This document shows, one piece after another, positions 12,117 to 24,248 of a stretch of DNA of 64,000 bases (position 1 is its first letter; every line of letters begins with the position of its first letter). Where the stretch lies: contig JADNRX010000116.1 of NCBI GenBank assembly GCA_015501595.1, positions 1-64,000 on the forward strand, given 5' to 3'. This DNA comes from Hymenopellis radicata. Its lineage: Eukaryota; Basidiomycota; Agaricomycetes; Agaricales; Physalacriaceae. Both the position numbers and the translations under genes were made by a program. The notes under the pieces were generated by a model. That model made no database searches, was not told the origin of the DNA, and worked only from the letters and a program-made list of their open reading frames with translations.

Positions 12117-12944
12117 GATTCGTGTATGGGTTTGAAAGATTGAAGGGTAAAGCTCCAACAGTAAACGGTGTATGACGAAAAAGAAGGTTGCAGGTGAAAG
12201 TGGTTGGAATCGTGCATTGGAGGTCCTTTTTATGGTGACGGGGCGCATCATAGTGGACTTCGTGAAATGCCACGGGTGGGCGGGGAGCGAGGAAGTCGGG
12301 CGTGGAGTAGTCGGGGATTGCACAAGGCAATGCGTGATATCCGTCCTGTAAACGTTCAAGCAGCGCGACCGTGGACTTGATAGGAAGAAGAGAACAAATT
12401 TCAGACGTGGAAATTGCAAAGGCAACTTGCGATCTATCAGTTTCTGATTTCTAACTCTTTCTGGGGGATTTTTAGGGGATGCGAGGCGCAGCGGTCCAAC
12501 ATACGACGCACACAGACGTATCTAACCGCGGCATTGTCCAACTCTTGATCTTTACTTATGACCCATTGACAACGCGACCTCTTGCCAGCAAAAGATGTAA
12601 TTTGAAGAGCCTCTTCGCGTTGTGTGAATTTGAATTGGGACAACGCAAATCAGAGGCGTACTTGAGCGGATATAGCCCGGCAGTCGAGTAATTCGGATTG
12701 CGAGGGGTTCAAGTGAACTTGCATATGAAGAAAGTTCATACTTCAAACCTCTAGCGCTGAGTCGGCTTTGAAGCATCGGGGAGAAATGCGGAAGGAAAGT
12801 AACACAGCTTGTCGATAAAACCATGTATTGTACAAGATAAAATTACACGACGATAGCTGCCCGATTATGTACTGTAGATCTGGAATTCTGAACCATAGTA
12901 AGCTGTACGCGACGCGTTGGACACGTGAACCTGTTCCCAAGACC
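12117..12944. other. Intergenic, nothing recognised
   Basis: Upstream of the candidate secreted protein and downstream of RING-C. Open frames on both strands lack domains or splice logic. Confidence 0.35.
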
Positions 12945-13911
12945 TCATGCTAATACCAGTGACCTCGCTACGCTTCCTGAAACCAAGTTTTTATAAGGAA
13001 CAATCTGGATACGAAACGAAACAACGTACGGGTACTCTAAGCGTTGACGCGCACGCCTAACATTGACTCGGGGATCCCCGCGACGAATGCCCCAGTCCAG
13101 CGCGGGGTCGTTGTAGATGGTCGGTCCACTGGCCCCATCCCAATAGTCGTCGCTTTCCTTGATCAAGTAGTCCTGTTTCGCGTTTTCAGCGAGTCTTTCT
13201 CTGTGTCCGTCCAACGAGTCATTATGAGAGAGCACATCGTTCCCATCGGAGTAGCGCGAATAGTTGCTCCCACTGCCAGCATCCGATGCAGCCTTGATAG
13301 ACCCTTTGATGCTGTGAGGAGCTGATCTGCCTTCCACCTCCATCATGTTGACCTTGGTAGACCCGCTCCCCAACTCGAGGAGCCTATCAAAGTAGCTGCA
13401 GCTCTAAAAGCAATCAAGTCTTGTCAGGCAATTGATTCTTGAACTTCAAATGAAAATAGACAAACCTTCCCCGCCGCCTTGCGTTCATGGAAATCCTCCA
13501 TAAGAGAAATCAACCTCTTCTGATTGCCCCTAGGTTGTCCGTTCTCGGGCACGAAGTGATCAATGTACGCGCGAACAAGCTCCATTTCTTCGTCCAACTC
13601 GGACCATTTCGCGCGGTTGGAGTTGGATGAATACTCAAGCTGCAGCTTGTGGATGTCGTTGTTGGTGTATGACGCCCGACACATGGGGCAGCGGCGTTCC
13701 GACTTGTGCTGACTATGTCGGTCCGGTGGGATATTGAAAAGGCAGCTAGCAGGGCGTATCGATAAGTAGTAACGTTCCAAGGCGAGGACATTCACGTTCT
13801 GCAGAATACGTGTCCACACGGAATGGAGTAGGGCGCTTTAGCGGACCCGGTGGACGATGACAGCGCGTCATAGCAGACATCGCAGGTGCTGGAGACGTGG
13901 ACAACGAGCAT
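12945..13911 (-). CDS. RING-finger protein (RING-C)
   Basis: Three exons (13911-13796, 13745-13466, 13403-12945) encode 284 aa in one frame. The RING is at residues 10-75: CDVCYD, IPCGHVFCRTC and RRCPMCR give the C3HC4 ligands. It continues with EEMELVRAYIDHFVPENG, shared with RING-A, and then a long polar C-terminus rich in Ser, Asp and Arg (SDAGSGSNYSRYSDG), probably disordered. Exon 1 is 116 nt, matching RING-B. Probable role: ubiquitin E3, partner unknown. RING-A looks like its decayed close relative. Confidence 0.8.
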
Positions 13912-13963
13912 TGTGGGCTGTGAGATCGGCCGTGAACCTAACGAGAGAGCCCTCGTCAAGGGA

Positions 13964-13970
13964 TTAAATA
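13964..13970 (-). promoter_or_regulatory. TATA-like box of RING-C
   Basis: The minus strand reads TATTTAA about 53 bases upstream of the RING-C start codon, a plausible core promoter spacing. Confidence 0.4.
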
Positions 13971-14390
13971 GGCGAGGATAAAAGTGTGGCGAGTTTCCAT
14001 TATCCGATGTACACTGCAAGAGCTTTAGAGCAAAAGAGGTAAAAATGTGGCGTCTCTGTGTAGAAGTCATCAGAAACTGATGAAAGAGCGGACAAGTAGT
14101 ACAGTACATTTTTCAGGGCTTCAAAATATCAGACACCCAAGAGACAGATCGTGAGAGGTGAAGACTCGACGAGGCTGTACTCGCGTCCAAAACGGGCAAA
14201 AAATAGTTTGTTCGACCTGTGCATCAAAGATGCGCGTAGAGGCGACTTCTGCAGCTGACCAGAGGATTATGTTCGTCGCATAGAACGCGCTGCCGGACAA
14301 CGTGGAGAAGGCGCGTACGTAGTAGCACCTTTCTGGAGAACTTCGCCGTTAGCTGTCAATGATGAACAGCTATTGGTGGGGCCGGGGAAG

Positions 14391-15200
14391 ACGAAAATAG
14401 CCGGATGAATAGATATCAGGCATCAAGAAGTCGATAACAAGGCTATTCATCCTCGAAAAGGTCAAGTCGCTGACGGTCCAGTGCTTCTCCCAATCCGGAA
14501 AATTTGCGCGTCTGAGATTTTGGGGGTCCACGCTCCTAAGTGAGGCCGAATTTGTCGATATTCGTTGACCTTGGCGTTGAGGTAGCAGGAACAGGCTGAA
14601 AGCAACAACGACTTGGGGGTATCTAACCAAGAAAAGTGCGATCACGTGGATCGCTGTTTCTTTCAACCGTGCCATCACTGTCAGCATCAGTGAAATGCCC
14701 TTTCCGGTTTACAGCGCACTGCTTCGTTCTCCGACTCGTATCCTACCCTCGTCTCGGCGAACCGTCTGCCCCGTGGCGTCGACGAATCGCGGTGGCCTAA
14801 ACTGTCTACTCCCAGAAAATTCACCATTTTGAATCCGTGAGGTTAGTCGCCATGCGTGTCCAGCTGATGGTAATGAATGTATAGGATAAGTACTCAATTA
14901 TGATTTGAGTAGAATTCAATATGCCTTACATAGTTGGACTGGGCCACGCAAGCAGTTTTAAGCCCACGACAACTTTCGAAGCCTGTTAGTCATATACGCC
15001 ACCACCAGGTCATTCATAGCATTCCACAACGGGGGAACTGTCGGTTTGCCTTTTGCTATGTGTTCTTTGGATCACAGCACTTATATAGTATATATCCATC
15101 AGATACCTAGGCGCCGTGTTATGATGCTTGACCCACTCTCGCCCGTCTCCCTTCTTGATTGCCTCAGTCGGATCATATAGCCTTTACACGGCGCTAACAG
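14391..15200 (+). repeat. Direct repeat, copy 1 (partner 18565-19440)
   Basis: Long stretches match 18565-19440 with scattered substitutions and small indels, for example GGTCAAGTCGCTGA, TCCGGAAAATTTGCGCGTCT and CATAGTTGGACTGGGCCACG. No coding potential is convincing. The pair brackets about 3.4 kb holding a secreted protein gene and ADH copy 1. Confidence 0.8.
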
Positions 15201-15734
15201 TGGCGTACAACTGGTCTCCGTCACCTCAGTCCACGACGGCGTACCTGAAGGAAGTTCGTAGAAGTTACAGAGGACATGGACCCTCACCTTCATAAGACAT
15301 GGTGTCCTCGATGGCCTTGGGCTTCGGCCTAACACGTAGCGCCATCGATTATTAGCAAGAGAGTGATGCACGAGCGTAGAAGGTTGGGGGAGGTCGGAAA
15401 TGAAGGGATTCGGAGGCGTTGGAAGAGATTGCGGAATACGTCCCCGAATGGTACGTTGATTTCTTTTTTCCTTCCTCGTCGGCACGCAGGCTTACTACTC
15501 GGCCCCACCGTACCACAATTTTTACGGGGCTGGTTTGACAGACTCAATTACTATCCGTTTCTTCCGGTGTTTTTTTGAGCTCATGACATTCTTAGTACTC
15601 GGACCGTGCCGTGTAATCCTACCTACCTTCGCATATTCGTATCAGCACCACACTTTTTGACCAGTCGTTTTTCACTAGTACGTGTTCCTCTATCTTCGTG
15701 CTGGAACTACTTACTACTACTCGTGGCAATTGAA

Positions 15735-16140
15735 ATGTCTTTACTCATAATTTGTGAGGGTTGCCAGAAAGACTTCTCTGCCGCGGGATTGAAACACCAC
15801 TATGTGCAGGTCTGAGAGACATCGGAATGTACCAGAATATATCGCGAGACTACTTACTATGGTGTACGTGCCGCCTCTCGAAAACCTACCCCTAACACCG
15901 AGGCCGCGGCAGAACCTGTATCGTATGGATGAAGAAATGGCCGATGTGTTTTACTTGGCTGATTTCGATGAAGATGGGCGGGACATGCCCGGCCTTCTCG
16001 ACGTTGAGTATGCGGCCAGTATCAGCTCCATCCAAAATATTTGCTGCAGTATTCACTTATTTCCAGAATTTGGGCCTCGGGGTTGGACAATTACTTGTGA
16101 GAATAAAGTAGCGCCACAGGACTTAGAAATTCAAAAATAA
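15735..16140 (+). pseudogene. Zinc-finger protein remnant, possibly transposon-linked
   Basis: The frame from 15735 gives MSLLIICEGCQKDFSAAGLK then HHYVQ, a CxxC...HH pattern. A GT-type junction leads to a second frame with VPPLENLPLTPRPRQNLYR and an acidic stretch (EEMADVFYLADFDEDGRD). Basidiomycete genomes carry many proteins starting with a similar finger plus acidic region next to large transposases; that link is inference from memory of the pattern. Only the N-terminal part is present. Confidence 0.35.
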
Positions 16141-16352
16141 CTCATTTCTAGTCACCAAACGTGACGAAGGGAGCTTCCCGACATTGTTTCATCGTTTCCT
16201 CTTACTACCGATTAACACGGTTCCCAGAAGAGCTATTCTCATTAACTCCTCTTGACATGGAGTTTGGGTGATGGAAGCAGGCTCCGTGGTCCGATGGGAA
16301 CTCTGGGAAGCTCGTGAACCTTACTCCGTGCCCGTTCTCCATACCAAAAACA

Positions 16353-16360
16353 TATAAAGA
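16353..16360 (+). promoter_or_regulatory. TATA box of the Cys-rich secreted protein
   Basis: TATAAAGA about 123 bases upstream of the ATG at 16483, followed by a CT-rich leader typical of fungal 5' UTRs. Confidence 0.5.
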
Positions 16361-16482
16361 GAGAGGCCATGTCCAGCTTCGACAGCTCTCAACCAGCAGC
16401 CCTCTTCGGTTCACAGCACGCTCTCGAGTCTCTTGAGATCCCATTCCATTGAAGACTCCAACCCACCCATCAGACCGCAAAA

Positions 16483-16816
16483 ATGGTCCGCCTACTCACC
16501 TCCGCCATCCTTTTGTTGGCCGCCTCCATGTCGGTCAGCGCTTGCAAGTGGTGCCAATGCCTAAATGACGCCGGCGGCCATTGCTGTGTTTATACGGTAA
16601 GACCTGACCTCCCAAACTTCCAGTCAACGCGGCGCTGATATGTCTTTGCCTGTCCAGACCGGAAAGAGTGACACCGATTGCCATACCTTGTGCCAGCAGG
16701 TGCACGACGCGAATGGCAACAAGTGCAGCGCCTCGTCGCTGAACTACAAGTGCGCGACGCTGCCCGAATGCAACGACCGCTCGCACTGCCGCGAGTCTCA
16801 CGCTTGCCTGACTTGA
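16483..16816 (+). CDS. Small secreted cysteine-rich protein
   Basis: Two exons (16483-16596, 16658-16816; intron 61 bp, GT-AG) encode 90 aa. Residues 1-20 (MVRLLTSAILLLAASMSVSA) are a textbook signal peptide. The mature 70 residues contain 12 Cys, including CKWCQC and a CC pair, so up to six disulphides are possible. No family is recognised. Size, secretion signal and Cys content fit the effector-like small secreted proteins of basidiomycetes. The model is in frame throughout. Confidence 0.8.
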
Positions 16817-16984
16817 ACGCTGCCCGAGGTGCCACGAAGATCGACGGTGTCTGGCTGGGAGAACATGAAAGGGAACATGCAGGATGTTTAGGCAAGGCAA
16901 AAGTGGTGCGATGATACGAAAGGGTCCTGGATTATTGAAACAACTGTAAAGATTCGTATGCGATTCATTCCGTCTTCAAGTTCC

Positions 16985-18545
16985 AAGATCCGGTGATTGC
17001 TTGGATTTCGATGATTGGGATAAAGTACATTGAATGGCGGTAGCATTACAATTCATGAAATGGAGGTACGAACGATTCAAAATTCGATGATGACCTTAAG
17101 CACCTTATTCTTCGCAGCCGCCCAAAACGTCGAATACGCGTTGATCATCTCGGCAAACTTGAACGAATGCGTTCCAAGCTGAGTACCTGCGCGGATTCTT
17201 CCTGATTCTACAAGCTTGAGAAGCATGTCCATGCTGACTGCGTCGACGAGGCCGGTTGTAATGGCTAGTGAATGAAGAACGTGAAAAGGTTGGTCGTTGA
17301 AGTGGAAATGAAACCACTGACTGATATTCCTATCCCACAGCTTCTCCAAATGAAGATCGACCTTCGCACCATGGACACCCAAGTTCGCAATAGTGCCCCC
17401 AACAGCGACGACGTCCTGGCACATCTTGAACGTAGCTGGAAGACCGACAGCCTCGATGACACTATCAACTCCCAATCCCCCAGTGATATCCATGACCTGC
17501 TGGACCGCATCCGGACCAGACTGGACGGTATGAGTCGCGCCGAGTGACATCGCCTGCTTCAGCCGATTCTCGTCCAGCTCGATGACAATAATCTTCGCGG
17601 GCGAGTACAACTGTGCTGTGATCAGCGCCCCCAAGCCGACGGGCCCAGACCCGACGATGGCGACCGTCGAGCCCGGCTGCACGCGTCCGTTAAGCACACC
17701 CCATTCGAGCGACGTGGGGAGCACGTCGCTGAGCATGACCTGGTCCGCGTCGGACGCGCCCGCGACCATGGGGTGCATGCTCGTGTCGGCGTGCGGGATG
17801 CACACGTATTCGGCCTGGGTGCCGTCGATGGTGTTGCCGAGGACCCAGCCGCCGTCGGTGCAGTGCGAGGGAATGCCGCGGCGGCAGTAGGAGCATGCAG
17901 AGCAGGAGGTGATGCATGAGATGATTACGCGGTCGCCGGCCTTGAAGGATTTGACGGCGACCCCTACGGATTGGACGACGCCGACGCCTTCGTGTCCGAG
18001 AATGCGCCCCTTGGTGCAGGTGGGCACGTCGCCTTTGAGGATGTTGAGGTCGCTGCCTGTGTTTGTGTGTCTCAGAACGTGTTCATCGCGACTCCGATTG
18101 CGAAGGCTTACTGCAAATAGTGCCTTTGACCATTTTGACGACGGCATCGGTTGGTTTGGATATCTGAGGGATGGGCCGCTCCTCGATGGATGGTGTGGGA
18201 GTACCGTTGTAGACGAGAGCTTTCATGTTGGCCATTGGGAGGATGTGGACATCCGAGACAGGATCGGAACTAATATAAACGTAGAGAGCGTGTGAAGAAG
18301 GAGAGGGTCGTCGTAAAAGTGGTCGAGGAGACGAAGTACGGCGTAGGAGTCGCGTCAGTGGCGGCCCCATCTCATGAACATACGATGATGCACGAGGACA
18401 AGATCGTGATCCTGACAAGCGGCGATCGCATCTCGCTGTCAGGACTCTAAAGAGGGTCTAGCCTAGACGTGGAATCAGTGTAAGTATGCGTTCAACTATT
18501 ATATCAGAACTTGAACGAAAGTCGATTGGGCACTTGGTAGATACC
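16985..18545. repeat. Inverted duplication arm 1 (ADH copy 1)
   Basis: The reverse complement of this segment matches about 45445-47255. Homology covers the whole ADH gene, its intron, the 3' flank (ATGAATTGTAATGCTACCG) and 5' flank sequence up to the ACTGATTCCACGTC region. A shorter match (GTGCCCAATCGACT) lies further out in both arms. In arm 2 about 200 extra bases separate this outer match from the rest. Confidence 0.8.
17077..18235 (-). CDS. Zinc-type alcohol dehydrogenase, copy 1 (altered active site)
   Basis: Two exons (18235-18112, 18056-17077) encode 367 aa of the medium-chain dehydrogenase/reductase family (NAD(P)-dependent alcohol/aldehyde interconversion). Seen: GHEGVGVVQ (zinc ligand His, Glu), the structural zinc motif CSACSYCRRGIPSHC, and the Rossmann fingerprint VGSGPVGLGA. 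Compared with copy 2 (45992-47154), the catalytic motif CGTDLH has become CSSDLN: the Cys ligand remains but the following His, the usual proton-relay residue, is Asn. ECGVLNG has become EWGVLNG. The frame is open to the end, so the gene may be expressed, but activity is doubtful. The start at 18235 (MANMKALVYNG) is preferred; 18226 is possible. Confidence 0.8.
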
Positions 18546-18564
18546 TTGGGTACGCTGTGTAGGA

Positions 18565-19440
18565 AGACGAAAATAGACGTATGGATAGATATCAAGCCCC
18601 AAGAAGTCGATGACAAGGCTATTCATCCTCGGAAAGGTCAAGTCGCTGAGGATCTGCTTCAAGCTCACCAATCCGGAAAATTTGCGCGTCTGAGATTGCG
18701 GGGTCCACGCTCCTAAGCGAGGCCGAGTTTTTGTATATCCGTTGACCTTGGTGTTGAGATAGCAGGAACAGGCTGAAAGCAACAACGACTTGGGGGTATC
18801 TACCCAAGAAAAGTGCGATCACGTGGATCGCTGTTTCTTTCAACCGTGCCATCATCACTGTCAGCCTCGGTGAAATCCCCTTTCCGGTTTTGCTTCGCTC
18901 CCCTCATCTCGGCGAACCGTCTGTCCCGTGGCGTTGACGAATCGCGGTGACCTAAACTGTCTCCCACTCCCGGAAAATTCACGTACAGCCATTTTGAATA
19001 CGTGAGGTTAGTCGCCATGCGTGTGCAGCTGATAGTAATGAATTTATAGGATACTCAATTATGATTTGAGTAGAATTCATTATGCCTTACATAGTTGGAC
19101 TGGGCCACGCTGTCTAGTAAGAAGCAGTTTTAGCGTCCACGACGACTTTCGAAGTTAGTCATATACGCCACCACCAGGTCATTCATAGCATTCCAAGCGG
19201 GCGCTCCCGCACCCGTGACTTTGCTGTAGATTGGTCAATACTCTGGAAGTGCCGCTGAGTCGTACGACTTAGAAGCGCTGCCTCGGAACTGTTCGTATGC
19301 CTTTTGCTGTGCGTTTTTGGATCACAGTACTGATGTCCATCAGATACCTAGGCGCCGTGATATCATGCTTGACCCACTCTCGCCCGTCTCCCTTCTTAAT
19401 AGCGTCAGTTGGATCATATAGCCTTTACCCGGCGCTAAAC
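18565..19440 (+). repeat. Direct repeat, copy 2 (partner 14391-15200)
   Basis: Same orientation as copy 1. Matching blocks extend from GAAGACGAAAATAG to CATATAGCCTTTACCCGGCG. Extra short insertions in copy 2 (for example around 19200-19260) account for its greater length. Confidence 0.8.
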
Positions 19441-19550
19441 GCTATTTTCGTGCGTAGCAGGCTATACTCCTTATAGCACTCCCAGAACATCCTCCTCTGC
19501 TACCGCCTGCTTTGACACTTGTCTAGAAAGGGCTCATACGATAACACACT

Positions 19551-22510
19551 ATGATATCCTCCGCATCTATACACTATCCTTCTGCCAGACATCATACTCA
19601 GCCAGCAGCGGCGACTGAGGAGCGCTTGCATCACCGCTTTTTTGGCTTGGGAGAGGACGACCAGCACAGCTTTCCCCACCCAATATTCAACGACGACTAC
19701 GTGAAGCGGTTTGCGGCAGATCCCTACTGTGAAGAAACAGCACCGAACGCTCGGGCATGGCGTATGTACGTCGAAGAAGCCGCTTCGTTTGACGGGACCA
19801 TGATTGGCCAATACCGTGACGGCTTGGATGTGATCCTCGTATTTGTAGGTGTTATACTGTTGAAAGACACGAGAAGCAACTAACAAGAAATCGATCTAGG
19901 CTGGCCTCTTTTCATCCGTTGTCACGTCGTTCTTGATTCAAGCATCGCAGAAGCTCCAGGCCGACTTTACGGAGATGTCTGCAACTATTCTCTTCGAATT
20001 ACTGGCCGTACAGCGCGCGATAGCCAACGGCTCAGCCGAACATATTCCTGCTTCAACTGCTATTAATCCTCAGAACGCATTTGCCCCGAATTCTATCAAC
20101 GTCTGGATCAACGGGTTTTGGAGTGTCAGTCTCACGTGCAGCCTCGGTGTCGCCCTTGCTGCTGTTCTGGTGAAGCAGTGGCTCCACCACTACATGTCTC
20201 TTCCATCTGGTACCCCCGGGATTCGGAGCCATATCCGTCACTTCCGATATATGGGTCTCGAGCGATGGCGTGTGCGCGTCATCATAGGGATGCTCCCGCT
20301 CATCATGCATATTTCCCTGGCCCTATTCCTCGCCGGCTTCACTTTGTTCTTTATCCCACTGCGCACATCAATAGCGTACGCCATTGGTTCAATCACAGTT
20401 GTCCTCTGTGTACTGTATCTCGCCAGCAATGCCCTCCCTATCATGTTCCCAAATTGCCCATATCAAACGCCCTTAACCGATTTCTTTCATTTCGGATATC
20501 AAATGGTAAATTCGGGATTCGAGGCGTTGCACACTTGGTTCGACCGACTAGAACGCGTCGTTGGCTGGCGCGGACACTACAGTGTTGCGCCAAGCTACGA
20601 AGCTGGGGATATTGACTGTGACGAGATAAAGGCTGTTTCGACATCCATGGCGACAATAGAAATCGACGCCGTGCATTCCAACTACGATACGCTCTCCGTG
20701 GACGCGCTTCACTGGCTATTCCACATGTCGTCAAACCCCAGTCTCCATAGCGTCGTTTTGCAGGCGATTGGCGGTCTTCCTGGCGCAGTCAAAGAATATG
20801 CAGAAGAAGTATGGGAGGGAGCACATGCGATGCGAGTCGCTCGTCGGGAGTTGATACAGGAATCAACAACCCTTTCTGACGGAGGCGTGAGAGAATGTCT
20901 GCCTGAAGCCGAAAACACTCTTGAACGACTCTGTCGGTCCTTCATTTTTCTCCCGAGGAAATTTGACGCGGTTGGCAAGATCCAATCCCCACCGGCGATG
21001 ACCGCCTCAAAGCGGCTATATGGATTGCCAGAGTTCCGAGGACAGTCAATCAGCAGGAATTGAGAGATTTCCTTTCGTCGTCGCACCATAGTGAGCTCCA
21101 CCCCTTCGTTTGGAAGGAACTGGTGAAGCTTGCGGCCGACTATGGCACATTCCATCCGAGCGATCCCAAAATGAGCGCATCATATGCTCATCTGATTACG
21201 GTCTTCCTTCCAACCTACTCCCCGCTCAGACCAGCACTTCAGCCCTGCGTATGACGCTCCGGGATACCGTGAATGTTCATCTCCCTGACATATGGAATCA
21301 TCTTCTGAACATGCCAGTGCTATCGCCTTTCATCTCTCACTCATCCATCCCTTTGAGTCCGTATTATCGAGCCATACTCGCCGCTGGGAAATTCACAGTC
21401 CACCACCTTCGAGTCACCGGCGCGTCCAGTTCACTACGTGCACAATCACTCTCGAGCCCCAACACGGAACAAGATTGGCACCATCTCGAGCTTCTCAAGT
21501 TTGTTCTAGACTTTGTCTTCGAACAGCTCTTCAACTCAGATACGTACGCCATTACCCAAGGAAAACCGCAACCCCACGTATTTCCGGGCGTTATCTACGA
21601 CTTTCTTCTCTCTGTGGTGAACCGCACGACTATTTGTGATTACAGTGCACCCGGTCCTAGTAATTGCGACGATACCCTACGAAAACATCTTAACGATTGT
21701 TTATCCAATGTTCTCCGCATTTACGCGTGGTTTGCAAAGGCAGACCAGCTATTTGCTTTCCCCTCATTCGGCCGTGTCCTCCAGGTTCCTGTACACCGAC
21801 TATCGGATAACGCAGACTTTTCTGATCCCTCTTGGAGCTCTGGTATTTTCGGGTCCACGTTTGACATCATGTCTTTCTCACTCTCCCGGGGAGTCCACGA
21901 GGCATATGCTCTCTTCGTCGACGACAATTGGATCCAGGTGCTGGCAGAGATTGAGGTCTGGGCCACCGGATTCTCTGCTGGTCGTCCTATGAACGAGAGC
22001 GCGATTGCGGCGTTCATTTCCGGGCTGAAGTACCTGCAGACTGAGCGTGATGTCTTTGTTGAATATCTCCACCAACCACGGAACCTCGTTATTGCGTTCA
22101 TATCCACGTTCTCCGACGCAAGACAGTTTGCGCAGTTACTCAAATTGTGTCCTCGTCACCCGTCATGGAGGGAATGTGGCGCTATATTCCGTGCCGTTAG
22201 TGACTGGAACCAGAATCGCGCCCATCCTGAGGATGAGAGGAGTTTCCCGTTGAACGATTTTTTCGACGGCAAAGTTCTCCAGCTGTCAAGTCGCTCTGTT
22301 GTTCTTGATGACAGTTTAGAGAAGATGTTCACGGGAAATCACGTCGGCCAGGTTCTCAAGTCGGCTCTGAGACTTTTGGACGAAAGTCAGGCAAAAGTAG
22401 ACAAAGATGTTTCTGTGACACCTACATTGCCGAGCTTTCTTGAACGGTGTCAGAAGGAGTTGATTTCTCAGAGTGAAAGTCTTAGGACTATTGTAGCAAC
22501 AGAGTTATGA
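19551..22510 (+). CDS. DUF6535 membrane protein, two frameshifts
   Basis: Exon 1 is 19551-19844 (98 codons; FNDDYVKRFAADPYCEETAP); exon 2 is 19900-22510. Exon 2 opens AGLFSSVVTSFLIQASQKLQ, then membrane segments (VWINGFWSVSLTCSLGVAL; hydrophobic run after RWRVRVI), then a long helical soluble tail. The reading frame slips twice, near 20981-20996 (around CCCC) and near 21215-21225 (around CCCC). Both slips have the direction of a one-base loss. Adding the two bases makes exon 2 a multiple of three and the protein about 968 aa, matching paralogs (958 and about 972 aa). It lies 280 bp upstream of the GPAT paralog, same strand. Function unknown. Confidence 0.75.
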
Positions 22511-24248
22511 TTTTCAGAAGGACAAAGTACTACATCTATATATTTTCTTCAGGACCATTAAATATATTCCTTTAGTCTTGAAGAGGTTGAGATTGTGGCT
22601 TGGATTGTGCACTGGTTAGAAAGCAAAAGAATATGTGGCTGTGCAAAGACAGCTTCTTAACCACCATGACTGTGTCACTTTCACCCTTTCACCCGTTCAC
22701 CGATCCCCATGTCTCCTACGTCAATCGCTGCCCGGCGATCTGGAAGACAGCGCCGACGCGTCACTCGACAATGTCTGACAGCCACTGACCATGACCATCA
22801 ATCTGCAGCTGGTGTATCGCGCGCTGCGCACGATATCGGATTGGACGGTGCACGGGTATTACTCTGAATTATACGTCCAAGGCGAGGAAAACGTACCTAG
22901 AGATGGACCACTTATAATGTGCGTTGTTCGCACTGCCTGAGCGACGGACTCGCTGACTATCCTCCATGTAGAGCATCCAACCACCACAACGAGATACTCG
23001 ACGTCGCAACCCTCTGTGAGTCCATAAAATGTCAGCATCTCAGTACGCGAATTTTGACGCGCGTCTGAAGCTGTAACCATCCCTTCTCGTCGACAGCTCT
23101 GTTTCTGGACAAAGTCGACTTTATTCCGCAATCCTCTCTCCGCATTGATCCTTTCCTCATCCGGTGCCATTCCCGTACAAAGAAACCCCAACGGCGCTGA
23201 TGGCTCGTCCAAAGCCGCGCTATTCCATTCGTCGACGATGGCGTTTGCAAATGGGAAAGTTATTGGGGTATTCCCCGAAGGCACGAGCTATACCGAGCCT
23301 ACAATTGCTCAGATTATGAGCGGCGCGGCTTGGGCTGCGGTGGAGTATACGCGTTGGCAACGTGAAGCTGGTAGAGCTGTCACGAAGGATGCCGTTATTA
23401 TTCCGGTTGGAATTGTGTATACGGACAAGACGCGATTTCGGAGCTCTGTCAGTCTTCTTTCAGTCGCAAATGTTACATTTCACACTGATTCTCCCAGTTA
23501 CGCGTACAGTACGTCCGCCATTATCTATGGTACTCAGGCTAATGCGATCAAGATATGGGACGCCAATCTCGATGTCCGAGTATGTCGATGAACTCTTCCA
23601 TAACCCGATGGGTGCGAGCGTAGATGACCTCGCTTATGGTGTCGTGCGCGAGATTACTCAACGTATTGAGCAGCAGCTGTTTGCCATGACTATCAATGCG
23701 AGCGACTGGGAGACTTTGTATGCGGCAGAACCCTTGCGCGCAATCGTGTATGGTCGTGAGCGTAAATTGTCGCTGAAGGACTGGGCGTCAGTCTGTGCAC
23801 CTAAGTCCGTACCTGATCACAAGAACTACAAGATCTTGGGATCACCACGATGATAAACACTCGATAGAATGAAACACTCAAGAAGTGAGAAACCGAGAAG
23901 AGTGAGAAGATCAGAACCCAAGAGAAAGCAGATGAGTGCTGATATGGGGGATCTAGCTAAGGAATACAGGTTGAGTACAGTAGCTTATATACGTGTACGA
24001 AACCTCCTATATGTATAAGTCAGAGATAAGTGTATCATGGTGATAGATGAATATGTCAACGTAAAGGGGAAATGTCAAGGAAATAGATGAAATGTCAGGG
24101 AATAGGAGATGATACGGAAAGGAGTCTGCACGATCACCTGATATGGATCCCTATGTGCAATCCTGCAGGGATTGATACCGATCCATGCACAGGGAGTGCA
24201 TGAACGGTACAAGTCACACAACGGTGAGCGCGCTTCCTCTTCGGAGTA

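Noticed and set aside
11566..12330. 254-codon minus-strand frame
   Set aside because: It fuses unrelated stretches; only the segment around CSDDDFERAQALKEL looks like protein, and its natural start is a signal peptide in another frame.
18083..18418. Longer ADH start upstream of MANMKALVYNG
   Set aside because: The upstream translation is Arg/Ser-rich and absent from copy 2 and from the family; the MKALVYNG start is standard.
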